A stretch of 64,000 nt of DNA from Dipteronia dyeriana. Its lineage: Eukaryota > Streptophyta > Magnoliopsida > Sapindales > Sapindaceae. This document shows, piece after piece, positions 1 to 10,505 of the stretch. The first letter of the stretch is position 1, and each line of letters starts with the position of its first letter. The position numbers and the translations under genes were made by a program. The stretch is taken from NCBI GenBank assembly GCA_032871835.1, contig CM065297.1, forward strand, positions 68,373,253 to 68,437,252, in the 5' to 3' direction. The notes beneath the pieces were generated by a model. It was not told the origin of the DNA, ran no database searches, and saw only the letters and a program-made list of their open reading frames with translations.

Positions 1-455
1 TAATTGATTCATATGTTGATTGTTGGGTATGAACTTTACTTAGCATCTAGGCATGAATTGTGTGCATGAATAGTGGATCTATCTCTTGGTTGACCCATCT
101 TGAGTAGATTACACTTGAAACTCTTACATATGGATCTTTAATGATATAAATTAGGTTCTAAATTTTGTTATTAGCATGTTGCATCATTATCTCCTTAGCC
201 TATCTTTATAATCTTTAACATTACCATTTTACAAGCAATTTCCCATTAGCATAATTTTTGGTGAATTATACTTGATAAATCATTAGAACACGCTCAAGTT
301 CCTCGTGGGAATGATACCCTTACTTGTGCCCACTATACTCGACATCGATTCATACACTTGCGAAGAGTCATCTAGACTCGCACATTCCATTTCATTTTCA
401 GAGCATCATTAGTTTGGAGTTGCACTCAAAGTGCGTCAATGACCAACTACATTAC
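1..455 (+). repeat. Probable Ty3/gypsy LTR end fragment (uncertain)
   Basis: There is no coding potential. Around 297-375 the text contains a phrase of the form 'cctcgtgggaatgatacc' followed by 'catacacttgcgaag'. From memory, this style of sequence is common near the downstream end of gypsy-type LTRs in plants. No partner LTR, primer-binding site or target duplication is visible. The family A LTR starts next to it at about 456, so this is probably the older DNA into which A1 inserted. It could also be unrelated intergenic DNA. Confidence 0.3.
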
Positions 456-944
456 TTTAGGGAAAAGCGCACAATGGAAGCGTAAAAAAAAAAATTAGGG
501 TTTAGTATATTAAAAAAAATATCCATTTAAAAGAAACAACCTTAACCCTAGATTAATTGATGTATATTAAATGTGTCGTACCTTTTTTTGCTTGATGATT
601 GAACTAGCGTTGAATTGAATCCGCAAGATCTTTCAATCCAATCACGAACGTGAATCATGAAGAAGTGTAGGCTCCCTTTTGTTTAAACTGTATACCTGAG
701 GATGGAAACAAACAAAATCTTCTTTTTTGTTAGTCATTATAATCCTCCAAGAGAAAAACCAAGAACGTCCAGTCACTTGTGAATTATCAATCAACTTGAT
801 TGAAACTCGTGTGAACCTTGATTCGATGTTGTACACAAAACCCTTTTGATGCAAAGGACACTAGTGTAATATCTAAAAAAAAAGGTTCCCCCTTTTCTCT
901 ATGCTTGGTCGAATTCTTCACATAATGAGTTGGACGAAGTTTTT

Positions 945-991
<47 letters not shown>

Positions 992-2639
992 CAATAAAAA
1001 ACAAATAAAAAACAACTTCTCACACCAAAAATTATGTCATGGTCAAATTTAATAGGTAGTACATATAGGAGACCAAATCCTCTCCTAAGAAGGATTTACT
1101 TGGTGAGCAAGAATCCTTTCCTTAGGTGGATTTACTTGGTGACCAAGAATCATTTTCAAAAGAAAATTCTTTTCTACACCAAGACTCCTAATCCAACTCA
1201 TTAATGCATTTATGACCATAATAATGACTTCCTAATTTGCCTAGATAAATAATTCTTTTTATTTATCTACTTATCAAATATTGTCTTTAATATTAATTAT
1301 ATTGCCAACAATAGTATAATATCAGGGGACATTCTCCTTTTAGGAAAAAGATTTTGACTTTTAATTAAATAATTAAATAATTACTAAATTAATTAATTTC
1401 CATTTACTTAAATAACAAAATAAAAAACAATATAATAAACTATTTTATATAGCCTTGCCGCCCAAGACCACACACGGCCATATATATTATTTTTCTTATT
1501 TTATTAAATCCATTGGACCTAAATAAAAGGTCCACATGTGAACTAGACTCATTCTTACTAAAAGAAACAAGTCCACATGCCTTAATACAATTCTAGATGG
1601 ACCCATTTATTGGACCGGTAGAATATATCAAGTAATCCATACATGTTCGTATGGATTGGGGATCTTGGAGGGTTATCTAAATTTAAGCTCCAATAGACAT
1701 AACCTAATCACAATCAATAAATAATTCACTTAGGTCCGATTTATTAATTTTAGTTCAATCCACTAAAGAACTACAATTGAACTCTTAAATAAAGATAGAA
1801 TAAGTTAATATTGCTCATTCATACCCTAGACAACTTTTTTGGAGATAGTGTATCCTCGTGAAGAATATTAGTAATCGTCAAGAGCTCACAAACCACCAAA
1901 TAGCTCTCCAAGTTACCATATTTACTCATATGACCACATTATGAACTTGGATATTTTGACTTGTCCAGAAGCAATGTTTCAATAGACAGTATTGAAAACT
2001 TAACGTTAAGATTTAATATCCATTACCTCAAAATATCCATATGATGGCATTCTACTCACATTTAATAAATGGAGCTACGATGTCCATATCTATAAATGAA
2101 GTCCTTTATCGATTAACAAATGAATACCACAAAACTATCAAGGATAGACTATGCTATATAATCGTACTCATTGATAGCTCAAATGATAACACTTGCAACC
2201 ATAAGTCCATCATTTATCTCATGATTGAGATAGACTATCCGATTGTCTTCAAGTGAAAACTTTTATCCATTGACGGTTCTAGATAAAGTATTTCACTTTG
2301 ATCCAATTCAATGCACCTAGTGCATTAGATTCTTTTGCCCAAAGACACCAAACTTTGATGATTTTAGACTCATCGTACACATTTGATCCCACTCAAATGC
2401 TAGCAAAAGAATATACAACTTTGACAAGATAAAGGCGCCCAACCTTTATCTTAAGTTCTGAATATTTTGAAGACAAACTAAAGAATTGTGTCTACCTCAT
2501 ACATATCTAGATATATGAACAATTCTTCTTTTCTCATTGTCGTTTGACCATATGATTATTTACTTTTGACAATTATTATAATTAAACTGTAAATGCTATA
2601 AGATTTGTTAAACTAGAAATCACTTTATTAATATGAAAA
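456..2639 (-). repeat. Family A LTR, 3' LTR of element A1, first segment
   Basis: This begins TTTAGGGAAAA, a variant of the family start TGTAGGG, followed by the family phrase 'ggaagcgt...attagggttt'. It aligns along its length with the LTRs at 32936, 36313, 48935 and 56503. It stops at 'atatgaaaa' (2639), where element B is inserted. The last 49 bp of the LTR resume at 10443 and end CCCAACA at 10491. On the minus strand this is the 3' LTR. It contains a TA microsatellite at 946-988. It belongs to the shorter LTR form, with a single 'ggatttacttggt' block. Confidence 0.9.
946..988. repeat. (TA)n microsatellite in family A LTR
   Basis: An almost pure TA run of about 43 bp with one C interruption. 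The same place in the other A LTRs holds only a short AT-rich stretch, so this is a local expansion. Confidence 0.9.
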
Positions 2640-2673
2640 TGAAATTCCCTATAAAGTGTGTGTCTATAACCTA

Positions 2674-2675
<2 letters not shown>

Positions 2676-2706
<31 letters not shown>
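2676..2706. repeat. 31-bp poly-G tract
   Basis: An uninterrupted run of 31 G replaces the 'agaggggtgaatag' seen at the same LTR position in the partner LTR (about 8950-8970). It could be real slippage or an assembly or consensus error. Confidence 0.9.
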
Positions 2707-2711
<5 letters not shown>

Positions 2712-3607
2712 ATGTTTTAATTCGATAGATTACCAACTTTGCGAATTAATCAATATTAACAATTCTACCCCATTGTACTAAATGTTCAAATAAAAGACAA
2801 CGAACATAGAATAATAACAACACACGATATATACGTGGAAACCCTCTAAATGGGAAAAACCACGGGCTATTTAGAGCGTTACCCTTAATCCTCAAAATCC
2901 ACTATTGAGTAAAAGTTTACAACCTAGGTTGACCTCCCGTCTAAACCTCCAGTTACTAACCCTTTCACTCTACCCAACGGGCCTTAATAGTGATTTTGGA
3001 TCACAAACCTTGTGCATTAATCACATAGCCACAAGCTTAACCAACAATGAAGAGATAATGGCAACCTAAGTGAATATGCAGGAATATTCTATATGCGAAA
3101 ATGCTAGGTCAAGACATTCATGCTTATCTAGGATTAATAATGACAATTAAAGCAAATCCTAGATGTCAATGTTCTAAATGCAAAAGCAAGAAGAATTAGC
3201 TAGAAGGGTAAAACCGTCCTAAATTCTAGCTATCACAAATTAATGCATCTCAACCAACAATCAATACATAAGCATGTCATAAAAGAAATTAAACATACAA
3301 GCAAGCAATTAATGTGCAATAAAAGCTAAAACCTTAGGTATACATGTCTTAGTAATGAAACCATAAAGATTAGAGCATGTAAAGAATACCTAGTCACAAG
3401 AAACCCATGCTTGAAAGATGCTTGATGATTTGGATTTTAAGGATGGTTGAGTAAAAACGGCTTATTGGAGCTTCTCTCACTAAAGAACCTTATCTCTCTC
3501 TCAAAAATAGGTTAGAAAGCTCTAAAAAACGAGTTGGGAAGAAGATGGTATATTTATATGAAGCCTAAGGTGAAATTGCATCGTTTTGGGCGAAAAAAAA
3601 CCAAAGC

Positions 3608-3890
3608 CCGTCAGAACTGCTGGTTGTACCGCGCTCTTGGCAAGTGTCAAGACCGCGGTATAGAGATCTGTTAATTGCCTGAAGAACGTCGTTCTGTAGG
3701 CCGCTGTGCATGCAGTGTGAATAGACCGCGGTCTGGACAGCATGCAATGTCTGTGAAACTTCGCTTGGGAGGCCACGGTGTATACAACACGCACAGACCG
3801 CGATAGATACAGCCGGCATCCTCTGGTAAACACCGATGTGCAGGCCACGACATGGGCATTGCACAGAGAGCGGTCTAGACCACGGTATAA
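3608..3890. repeat. GC-rich palindrome cluster in B 3' LTR
   Basis: Several related inverted motifs built on 'accgcggtct', 'ccacggtgta' and 'cggtctagacc' occur within 280 bp of otherwise AT-rich LTR. The partner LTR has the same cluster at 9885-10155, including the perfect 14-bp palindrome GCGGTCTAGACCGC at 10133-10146; here that site has one mismatch. Overlapping small ORFs on both strands in this block are not judged to be genes. Confidence 0.75.
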
Positions 3891-4174
3891 AGGAAAAAAT
3901 CTTCCTTTTAAGGCACAAACATACATTCAACACTTAAACAAAAATAAGACACACAAGGCACACAAAATGGAAAATAAGTGTGCAAGCAAGATGATTAAAA
4001 GAAAATGCATGAGTGTGTGTGTGCACTAATACATCTTCAATGAAAGTTAAGCAAGTGATTTTCCCATTGATGCTTAAGCTTGGTTGAACAATGAAGCCCT
4101 AGACTACCATTACATATTGATCCCAAAATGTTGTTGTCAACGAAATAATCCAATCAAACACCGATGAACTTACA

Positions 4175-5456
4175 ATCTCCCCCTTTGGCTATTTCGTGAC
4201 AAAGCCACCCACTCACAAAGTATCCTCACAACAAACAACAAGAAACAACAAGAGGTCAACAAAAAAAAAACATTCTATATTACAAGAGATACCTAAAGCT
4301 AAATCTTCAAATCATCAAATCTTTCTTCTCTTATAGAATGATCATCCTTACAAAACAAAGAACTACACTTTCCAAGACAAGTGTATGAGAGGGATCAAGA
4401 TAAATAAAAACAAGCGCAATTTGCATGAATTAGAAACAAGTAACATGCAATCAACAATGCACATAGCAAACACTCCCCATAAATAGATACACTCCCTCTC
4501 AAAAGGCAATCTCCCCTTAAATCATGCCAAATCTAATCTCCCTGATTCTCCCCTTAAATCATGCCAATATCAACTCCCCCTAAATCCAATACTACTCCCC
4601 CTTTTTGTCACAAGATAGGCAAAGGAGTATTCCCCAACCGGGACGTTTTAGCAAAGAGAGATATTTGCAATGTAAATGCATAATCATATACAACAACTTT
4701 ATGCAGGTTAATTAAGAGAGAGAGAGAAATTCATTGAAGTTTTATTGATTAGAACATGTGCGAAAGATTGCCTTGAATGAAGTACATGCAACATTAACTT
4801 ACAAAAGCATGGTATTTGGCAAAGGAAAAATAACACATTAGGTTCCAAGAGAAGTCAAACCAATTTGCACCAAATTGTCAATGGAAAACAAGATATAGTT
4901 TAACCGAAAAGAACTTAGAGCAACTATCAAACTTTACAAGTTGAACAAGACATGAGCAACTATTGCACCCTATTAGATTTTTCCAGGCAAGATGCCTGTA
5001 TGATAGTAGTCTTGTAAAAAAAATAAAGAGAGAGAGACTATAGGAATGTGAAATCCTTGAGATGGATACAATATCCTTATTGAATGAAGTCTCAAATGTC
5101 ACTTGCACAAATATTTGCAATCATTTTGTAAGCATACAATAAATCCACGATGCATAACACTTTAAGCTTGTCAAGATCAAGTTTTCATAAACATGAAGAT
5201 AAACTTTGGGTCAATCAAATGTACTTCTCAATCAAATTTCCTAGTCCAAAAATGCATGTTTGAACACAAATGAGACATGCATTTCAAATAAGGCAAAAAC
5301 AAACTTATTGAAAAAAAAAACATATAATAATATATGAATCCAAGATACTCAAGCAATTAATTAAAGAGCATAAAATTGAACAATTATTTGCATATTAAAA
5401 TGCAAGTTCGCTCTCTTTGCTTGAGCTCCCCATATAGGGTCAACCACCAAAACCCA
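4175..5456 (-). other. Element B 3' non-coding spacer with repeated polypurine tracts
   Basis: On the plus strand this reads 'atctccccctttggc' at the LTR edge, the complement of the polypurine tract that primes plus-strand synthesis. Many more 'ctcccc(ct)' copies occur between about 4470 and 4620. As I recall, repeated polypurine tracts between pol and the 3' LTR are a described feature of Sireviruses. The remainder to 5456 has no convincing ORF; an 80-codon minus frame at 4878-5120 has no recognisable similarity. Confidence 0.75.
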
Positions 5457-6158
5457 TCAATGCATATGACAAATCCCAATAGACCTACTAAGAGATTTAA
5501 ACTTAGTTGAATCCAAGGGTTTAGTAAACAAATCTGCTAGTTGATCATTTGTGCCCACATGTTCAAGTGCAATGCATTTGCTCTCAACTAGCTCCCTAAT
5601 GAAATGATGTCTAATGTCAATATGCTTGGTTCTACAATGTTGGACAGTATATTTTGAAATATTAATGGCACTCTTGTTATCACAATAAAGGGTTAGAGTA
5701 CCTTGCTCAAAGCCATAATTCACAAGCATTTGGTTCATCTAAAGGAGTTGTGTGCAAGCACTCCCAACAGCTACATACTCGGCCTCGGCTGTGGATAATG
5801 AGATAGAGTTTTGCTTCTTGCAAAACCAAGACACAAGATTGTTCCCTAGGAAGAAACAACCGCTCGATGTACTCTTTCTATCATCACAATTACCTGCCCA
5901 ATCTGTATCACTAAAGCCAACTAAACTAGCACTAGTGTCAAAAGAGTACCATATCCCATAGGTGGATATCCCATTCATATATCGAATGATTCTCTTCACA
6001 GAGGATAAATGGGATTCCTTGGGATTGGCTTGATACCTAGCACACACAAAAATGTACCTCTTGCCACCGAGACTCTCGGTTTGCATGAGACCCATAAGGT
6101 CCATATGAAGAAGCTCTAATGGCTCCTTAGTGGCAAGATACTTACCCTTCTTATACAC
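5457..6158 (-). pseudogene. Element B chimeric integrase/RNase H fragment (internal deletion)
   Basis: Read on the minus strand, the frame starts in the integrase region (PLELLHMDLMG, then GGKRYIFVC). It passes without a frame break to sequence that belongs to the end of reverse transcriptase (ARYQANPKESHL), and then to RNase H (SISLSTAEAEYVA, YCDNKSAINIS, TKHIDIRHHFIREL, LADLFTKPLD). In element E the two halves are about 1.8 kb apart. The catalytic core of integrase and all RT palm motifs are therefore missing. A TAG at 5739-5741 replaces the Trp codon seen in E. The upstream gag-protease frame is the same frame, separated by a TGA at 6213-6215. RNase H would normally degrade the RNA template; this copy cannot encode a working polyprotein. 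Confidence 0.85.
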
Positions 6159-6212
6159 ACTCTTAGTTTGCTTTCCTTGTTGACAAAGTCCACAAACTTC
6201 CTCAATCCTATT

Positions 6213-7223
6213 TCAAAACTTAGGAAGGCCTCTCATAACTTTCAACCTCTCAAGAATTTTCAAGTCTTTGAAATTCATATGATCTAACCTTTGATGCCTC
6301 AATTCAACTTGATTATAACTAGACAAATTGCAAGAGATGCCATTAGAATCAAGACAATAAAAATTGTCACTTGATCTCTTGCCTTTCAATAGAACTTGTC
6401 CATCTTCTCTTAGAATAGAGCAATCAACTTTTCTAAACAAAATCGAAAGCCCATCATCATTTAAATGAGATATGCTAATGAGATTGGCTTGCAAGCCATC
6501 TACAAATAGAGCATTAGGCAATGAGGGTAAACCTGGGATGGAAATGTTTCCTTTTCCTAGAACCTTCTTAAGTGAACCATCACCAAAGGTGACAAATCCA
6601 CCATCTTTCATCATAAGAGTTTCAAAGAAACTCTTGTTTCTGGTCATGTGCCTAGAACATCCACTATCAAGGTACCAAGTGTTAGAGGCTTTCGCCTTCA
6701 AAGCCACTTGGGCCACATGGCAAACATACTCATTTGTTCTAGTCCACCTAGTAGCAACATTGTCATTTCTAGGAGCCTTGGGTTCATTGGCTCTAAAATT
6801 CCTAGATGCATGCATTTTGGCTCTTCTAAGCATATTCTTCTCAATCATGCTTTCAAAACGACATTTAATAAATTTAAAACAATTCAGCCTTATGTGACCT
6901 TCAACACCACAATAATGACAAATGAGAGTAAAGTAAGAATTCATACCATGTCCTTGTGCAAGCATGAAAGACTTCCCTCTCCTTTGAGTTATCCTTTGGT
7001 GTTGAGCAGAATCTCTTCTTTGAAACATCCTTTGTGGTTGAGCCACATTAGATTCTCTTCTTGGTTGTGGGTGAAAACTTCTTTGTTGAATTTGAGGGCT
7101 CCTTGGAATTTGAGGTCTTGTTTGATGTGTTCTAGCTTTTGGTGGTTGAGCTTTAGCTTGAGAATTTGTTAGAGCCTTCATTTGAACTTGCTTTGATGAT
7201 TCTCCAACTTCATTCGATCTCAT
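6213..7223 (-). pseudogene. Element B second zinc knuckle, protease and GAG-pre-integrase segment
   Basis: This 336-codon open stretch holds, in order: a Gln/Arg/Pro-rich segment; a zinc knuckle CHYCGVEGHIRLNC; the aspartic protease active site WYLDSGCSRHMT; the conserved fold around NALFVDGLQANLISISHL; and a GAG-pre-integrase motif reading RHQRLDHMNFKDL, where families usually have WH.RLGH. The protease would cut the copia polyprotein. The reading frame is the same as that of 7257-7625 and of 5457-6158, so these were one ORF before stop codons at 7257 and 6213 split it. The sequence closely parallels element E at 63282-63998. Confidence 0.85.
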
Positions 7224-7256
7224 TTGTTGGTGTGAACCTTGAGTCTCTTTGACCTC

Positions 7257-7625
7257 TTAACTTTTGAGAAAGATAGTCTTCTTCAAGGAAGTGGCATCCT
7301 TGCCTTCCACATATCCCAAGCTTGTTTTATCATTACAAGTCTTCCCACATGATAGCATCTTGTCAAGTCTCTCGGTTCCGGATGTCATCTTGGTAACCAA
7401 TTCTTTCGCTTCCCTAAGCTCAATCTTCAAGTTTTCTTCACTCTTCTTAGTGATCACAAGTTCCAACTTCAAACTCTCTTCTAACTCTTTTCCACTCTTT
7501 ACTTTCCTACTCAAGTGAGTAATCTTGAAATTCAACTCTAGATTCTTCTTTTTCAACTCTTGAATATCCTTATTCTTTTTCAATCTAGACTTTTCAAAAA
7601 ACTTCATAAAGTCTACACAATCCAT
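7257..7625 (-). pseudogene. Element B gag coiled-coil region
   Basis: A 122-codon open stretch rich in Lys, Glu and Leu with heptad-like spacing (KKNKDIQELKKKNLELN, then KSEENLKIELREAKEL). It looks like the coiled-coil linker found between the two zinc knuckles of Sirevirus-type gag. It ends in a TAA and is in frame with the protease segment downstream and the gag segment upstream. It is a part of a broken polyprotein and not a separate gene. Confidence 0.75.
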
Positions 7626-7664
7626 TTCCTCATTAATATCAAATCTTGAGTTGGAAGAGGTACT

Positions 7665-8779
7665 CTAATCACTAGAGTCACTTATTTCTTCCTTATCACT
7701 CATAACTTCCTTGTCATTATGAGATGTTGTAAAGGCAATGAGGTTGGCAACTCTATCTTCATCGTCCGAAGATTTTTCTTCCTCTTCTAAGTCTTCACTA
7801 TCACTCCAAGTAGCTGCCATTGCCTTTCCATTCTTCTTCTTCTTCTTTAAATTTGCACATTCTAGAGCGATGTGACCAAAACCACTGCATTCATAACATT
7901 GAATGCCCTTCTTGGAGTCACTTTCTTGAGACTTTTCCATCTTCTTGAAAGGAGTTTTCTTTTTCACTTCCTTTCCCTTGGACCCAAATCCTTTCCTCTC
8001 AAACTTCATAAATTTCTTGAATCTTTTAACCATGTGGGCCATTTCTTCAACTGAGTCATCCTCCTCTTCTTCAACCTTAGTGGTCTTCAAGGCAATGCTC
8101 TTTTGCTTATTCGGAGGTGTGGGTGTGGTGTTCCATCTTGACTCATAAGCTATAAGTCTTCCAATGACTTCACTTGGCTTCATATTCTTGTACTCACTAT
8201 TCTCTTCAAGTGTCGTCACCTTAGATTCGAACCTTGAAGGAAGTGACCTCATAATTTTTTGCTTGACTCTCTTTTCTGAATAGGGATCACCAATTTGATG
8301 GCTTTGGTTGCAATATCCATCAACTTCACTTGGAAGTCATTGACGCACTCATGCTCCTCCATCCTAATCATCTAAAATTGCATTTGGAGGACTTGAAGCT
8401 TTGAGTCCTTGACTACCTTGGTTCCCTAATGTGCCATTGAAAGAATATCCCAAGCCTCATTTGCAATCCTAGTTTTTTGGACCAACTTGTATTGATTATC
8501 GCCCACGGCACAAAGGATGGCATGCATAGCCTTGTTGTTCCACTTGGATGCTTCAAACTCTTGAGTACTCCAACTAGACTTGGGCTTAGGAGCTTCTACA
8601 CCATCGTCAGTAGTCATTGTTGGATGAGTATAACCGTCTTCAATAGCCATCCAAGCACGGTCATCTATTTTCCAAAGATAGGCTTCCATCTTGCCTTTCC
8701 AAGAAGCATAATTAACCCCATTGAGCAAATGGGGTCTGGTGCTTGAGGCTCCCTCATGACTATTTCCGTTTCCACTCAT
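7665..8779 (-). pseudogene. Element B gag (capsid and first zinc knuckle), frameshifted
   Basis: The likely start is the ATG at 8777-8779, which opens with MSGNGNSHEGASSTRP, a typical copia gag N-terminus preceding the UBN2-type capsid region (LLNGVNYASWKGKMEAYLW; EASKWNNKAMHAILCAVG). In-frame stops lie near 8426 and at about 8370. A frameshift near 8290 moves the reading to the frame of MRSLPSRFESKVTTLEE. This is followed by a basic region, the zinc knuckle CYECSGFGHIALEC and an acidic tail ending in a TAG at 7665. Gag would package the RNA. The gene is inactive because of at least two stops and one frameshift. The ORF that starts at 8884 simply extends upstream of the likely start. Confidence 0.85.
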
Positions 8780-8904
8780 AGTGTTTGAGGGTAATAAATT
8801 ATATGAAGAAGCAAATGTAATGTAAAACACAAAATGCAAACAACCAAAATGCACAAGGTAAAACACACACAATGCACGGATCACCTAAGTATATCAAGGC
8901 ACCG

Positions 8905-8916
8905 GCTCTGATACCA
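8905..8916 (-). other. Element B primer-binding site (tRNA-iMet)
   Basis: The minus strand reads TGGTATCAGAGC two bases inside the 5' LTR. This is the usual complement of the 3' end of plant initiator methionine tRNA used by Ty1/copia elements. Confidence 0.92.
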
Positions 8917-8918
8917 AT

Positions 8919-10437
8919 TGAAATTCCCTAGAAAGTGTGTGTCTATAACCTAGAAGAGGGGTGAATAGGTTTTAATTCGATAGATTAGCAACTTTGCGAA
9001 TTAATCAATATAAACAATTTTACCCCATTGTACAAAATGTTTAAGTAAAAGACAACAAACATAGAATAATAACAACACACGATATATACGTGGAAAACCT
9101 CTAAATGGGAAAAACCACGGGCTATTTAGAGCGTCACCCTTAATCCTTAAAATCCACTATTGAGTAAAAGTTTACAACCTAAGTTGACCTCCCGTCTAAA
9201 CCTCCAGTTACTAACCCTTTCACTCTACCCAACAGGCCTTAATAGTGATTTTGGATCACAAATCTTGTGCACTAATCACATAGCCATAAGCTTAACCAAC
9301 AATGAAGAGATAATGGCAACCTAAGTGAATATGCAAGAATATTCTATGTGAAAAAATGCTAGGTCAAGACATTCATGCTTATCTAGGATTAATAATGACA
9401 ATTAAAGCAAATCCTATATATCAATGTTCTAAATGCAAGGGCAAGAAGAATTAGCTAGAAGGGTAAAACCGTCCCAAATTCTTGCTATCACAAATTAATG
9501 CATCTCAACCAACAATCAATACACAAGCATGTCATAAAAGCAATTAAACATACAAGCAAGCAATTAATGTGCAATAAAAGCTAAAACCCTAGGTATACAT
9601 GTCTTAGTAATGAAACCATAAACATTAGAGCATGTAGAGAATACCTAGTTATGAACACACAAGAAACCCATGCTTGAAAGTTGCTTGATGATTTGGATTT
9701 TAAGGATTGTTGAGTAAAAATGGCTTCTTGGAGCTTCTCTCTCTAAATAACCTTATTTCTCTCCTAAAAATAGGTTAGGAAGCTCTAAAAAATGAGTTGG
9801 GAAGAAGATGGTACATTTATATGAAGCCTAAAGTGAAACTGCATCATTTTGGGCGAAAGGCAACCAAAACCCATCAGGACTGCTGGCTGTACCGCGGTCT
9901 AGACAAGTGTCCAGACCACGGCATAGAGAGCTGTGAATCGCTTGCATAATGCCTCTCTGTAGGCCGCTGTGCATGCAGTGTCTACAGATCGCAGTCTGGA
10001 CAACATGCAACGTCTGTGAAACTCCGCTTGGGAGGCCGCGGAGTATGCAACACGCACAGACCGTGGTAGACACAGCGGGCATCCTTTGGTAAACACCGAT
10101 GTACAGGCCACGGTGAGGGCACTGCACTGAGAGCGGTCTAGACCGCGGCATAGAGGAAAAAATCCTCCTTTTAAGGTACAAACATACATTCAACACTTAA
10201 ACAAAAATAAGACACACAAGGCACACAAAATAGCAAATAAGCATGCAAGCAAGATGATTAAAAGAAAATACATGAGTGTATGTGTGCACTAATACCTCTT
10301 CAATGAAAGTTAAGCAGGTGATTTTACCTTTGATGCTTGAGCTTGGTTGAACAATGAAGCCCTAAACTACCCTTACATATTGATCCCAAAATGTGGTTGT
10401 CAAAGAAATAAGCTAATCAAACACCGAGGAACTTACA
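8919..10437 (-). repeat. Element B 5' LTR
   Basis: A 1519-bp LTR, TGAAATTCCC to CTTACA, matching 2640-4174. It keeps the unexpanded U5 motif 'cctagaagaggggtgaatag' near 8950. It contains the palindrome cluster at 9885-10155 with the perfect palindrome GCGGTCTAGACCGC at 10133-10146. Scattered substitutions relative to the 3' LTR show that the insertion is not recent. Confidence 0.92.
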
Positions 10438-10491
10438 AAAAAGATTGTCAAATACATTATTATACTCTTTCTAGCGAGCATAATCCCAACA
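10438..10491 (-). repeat. Family A LTR, 3' LTR of A1, last segment
   Basis: After the B target duplication (10438-10442) the text 'gattgtcaaatac...cataatccc aaca' is the terminal 49 bp of the family A LTR, as at 51303-51351 and 58861-58909. The next bases are the A1 polypurine tract. Confidence 0.93.
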
Positions 10492-10503
10492 ATCTCCCAC
10501 TTG
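10492..10503 (-). other. Element A1 polypurine tract
   Basis: The minus strand reads CAAGTGGGAGAT directly before the 3' LTR, as in A2 at 51352-51363. It would prime plus-strand DNA synthesis. Confidence 0.85.
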
Positions 10504-10505
10504 CT

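Larger units (their letters stand above)
2640..4174 (-). repeat. Element B 3' LTR
   Basis: A 1535-bp LTR that begins TGAAATTCCC and ends CTTACA, matching 8919-10437 along its length. It carries the motif 'acctagagggggg' near its start, expanded here into a 31-base G run, and a GC-rich palindrome cluster at about 3608-3890. A polypurine tract follows immediately at 4175. Confidence 0.92.
2640..10437 (-). mobile_element. Element B: complete but defective Sirevirus-like Ty1/copia retrotransposon
   Basis: Two LTRs (2640-4174 and 8919-10437) bracket a 4.7-kb internal region read on the minus strand. A primer-binding site lies next to the 5' LTR and a polypurine tract next to the 3' LTR. The flanks are GAAAA (2635-2639) and AAAAA (10438-10442), a 5-bp target duplication with one mismatch. 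The flanking sequences rejoin into an uninterrupted family A LTR, which proves insertion there. Sirevirus affinity is inferred from the RNase H and protease sequences, the long spacer before the 3' LTR with repeated purine tracts, and the GC-rich palindromes in the LTR. About 1.8 kb of integrase and RT is missing. Confidence 0.9.

Noticed and set aside
2041..2256. A 71-codon plus-strand ORF repeated in nearly all family A LTRs (also 34495-34710, 38056-38271, 58258-58473)
   Set aside because: It is antisense to the elements and follows simply from LTR similarity. One copy (near 50705) is disrupted and there is no known domain. Conservation of the DNA explains it without a protein.
3522..4029. 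Overlapping ORFs on both strands in the GC-rich part of the B LTR (also 9828-10196)
   Set aside because: They arise from the higher GC of the palindrome cluster. Frames are not kept between the two LTRs, and no similarity is recognised.
6472..7172. Plus-strand ORFs of 141 and 174 codons opposite the B protease region
   Set aside because: They are shadows of the minus-strand gag-pol frame, which has clear motifs.
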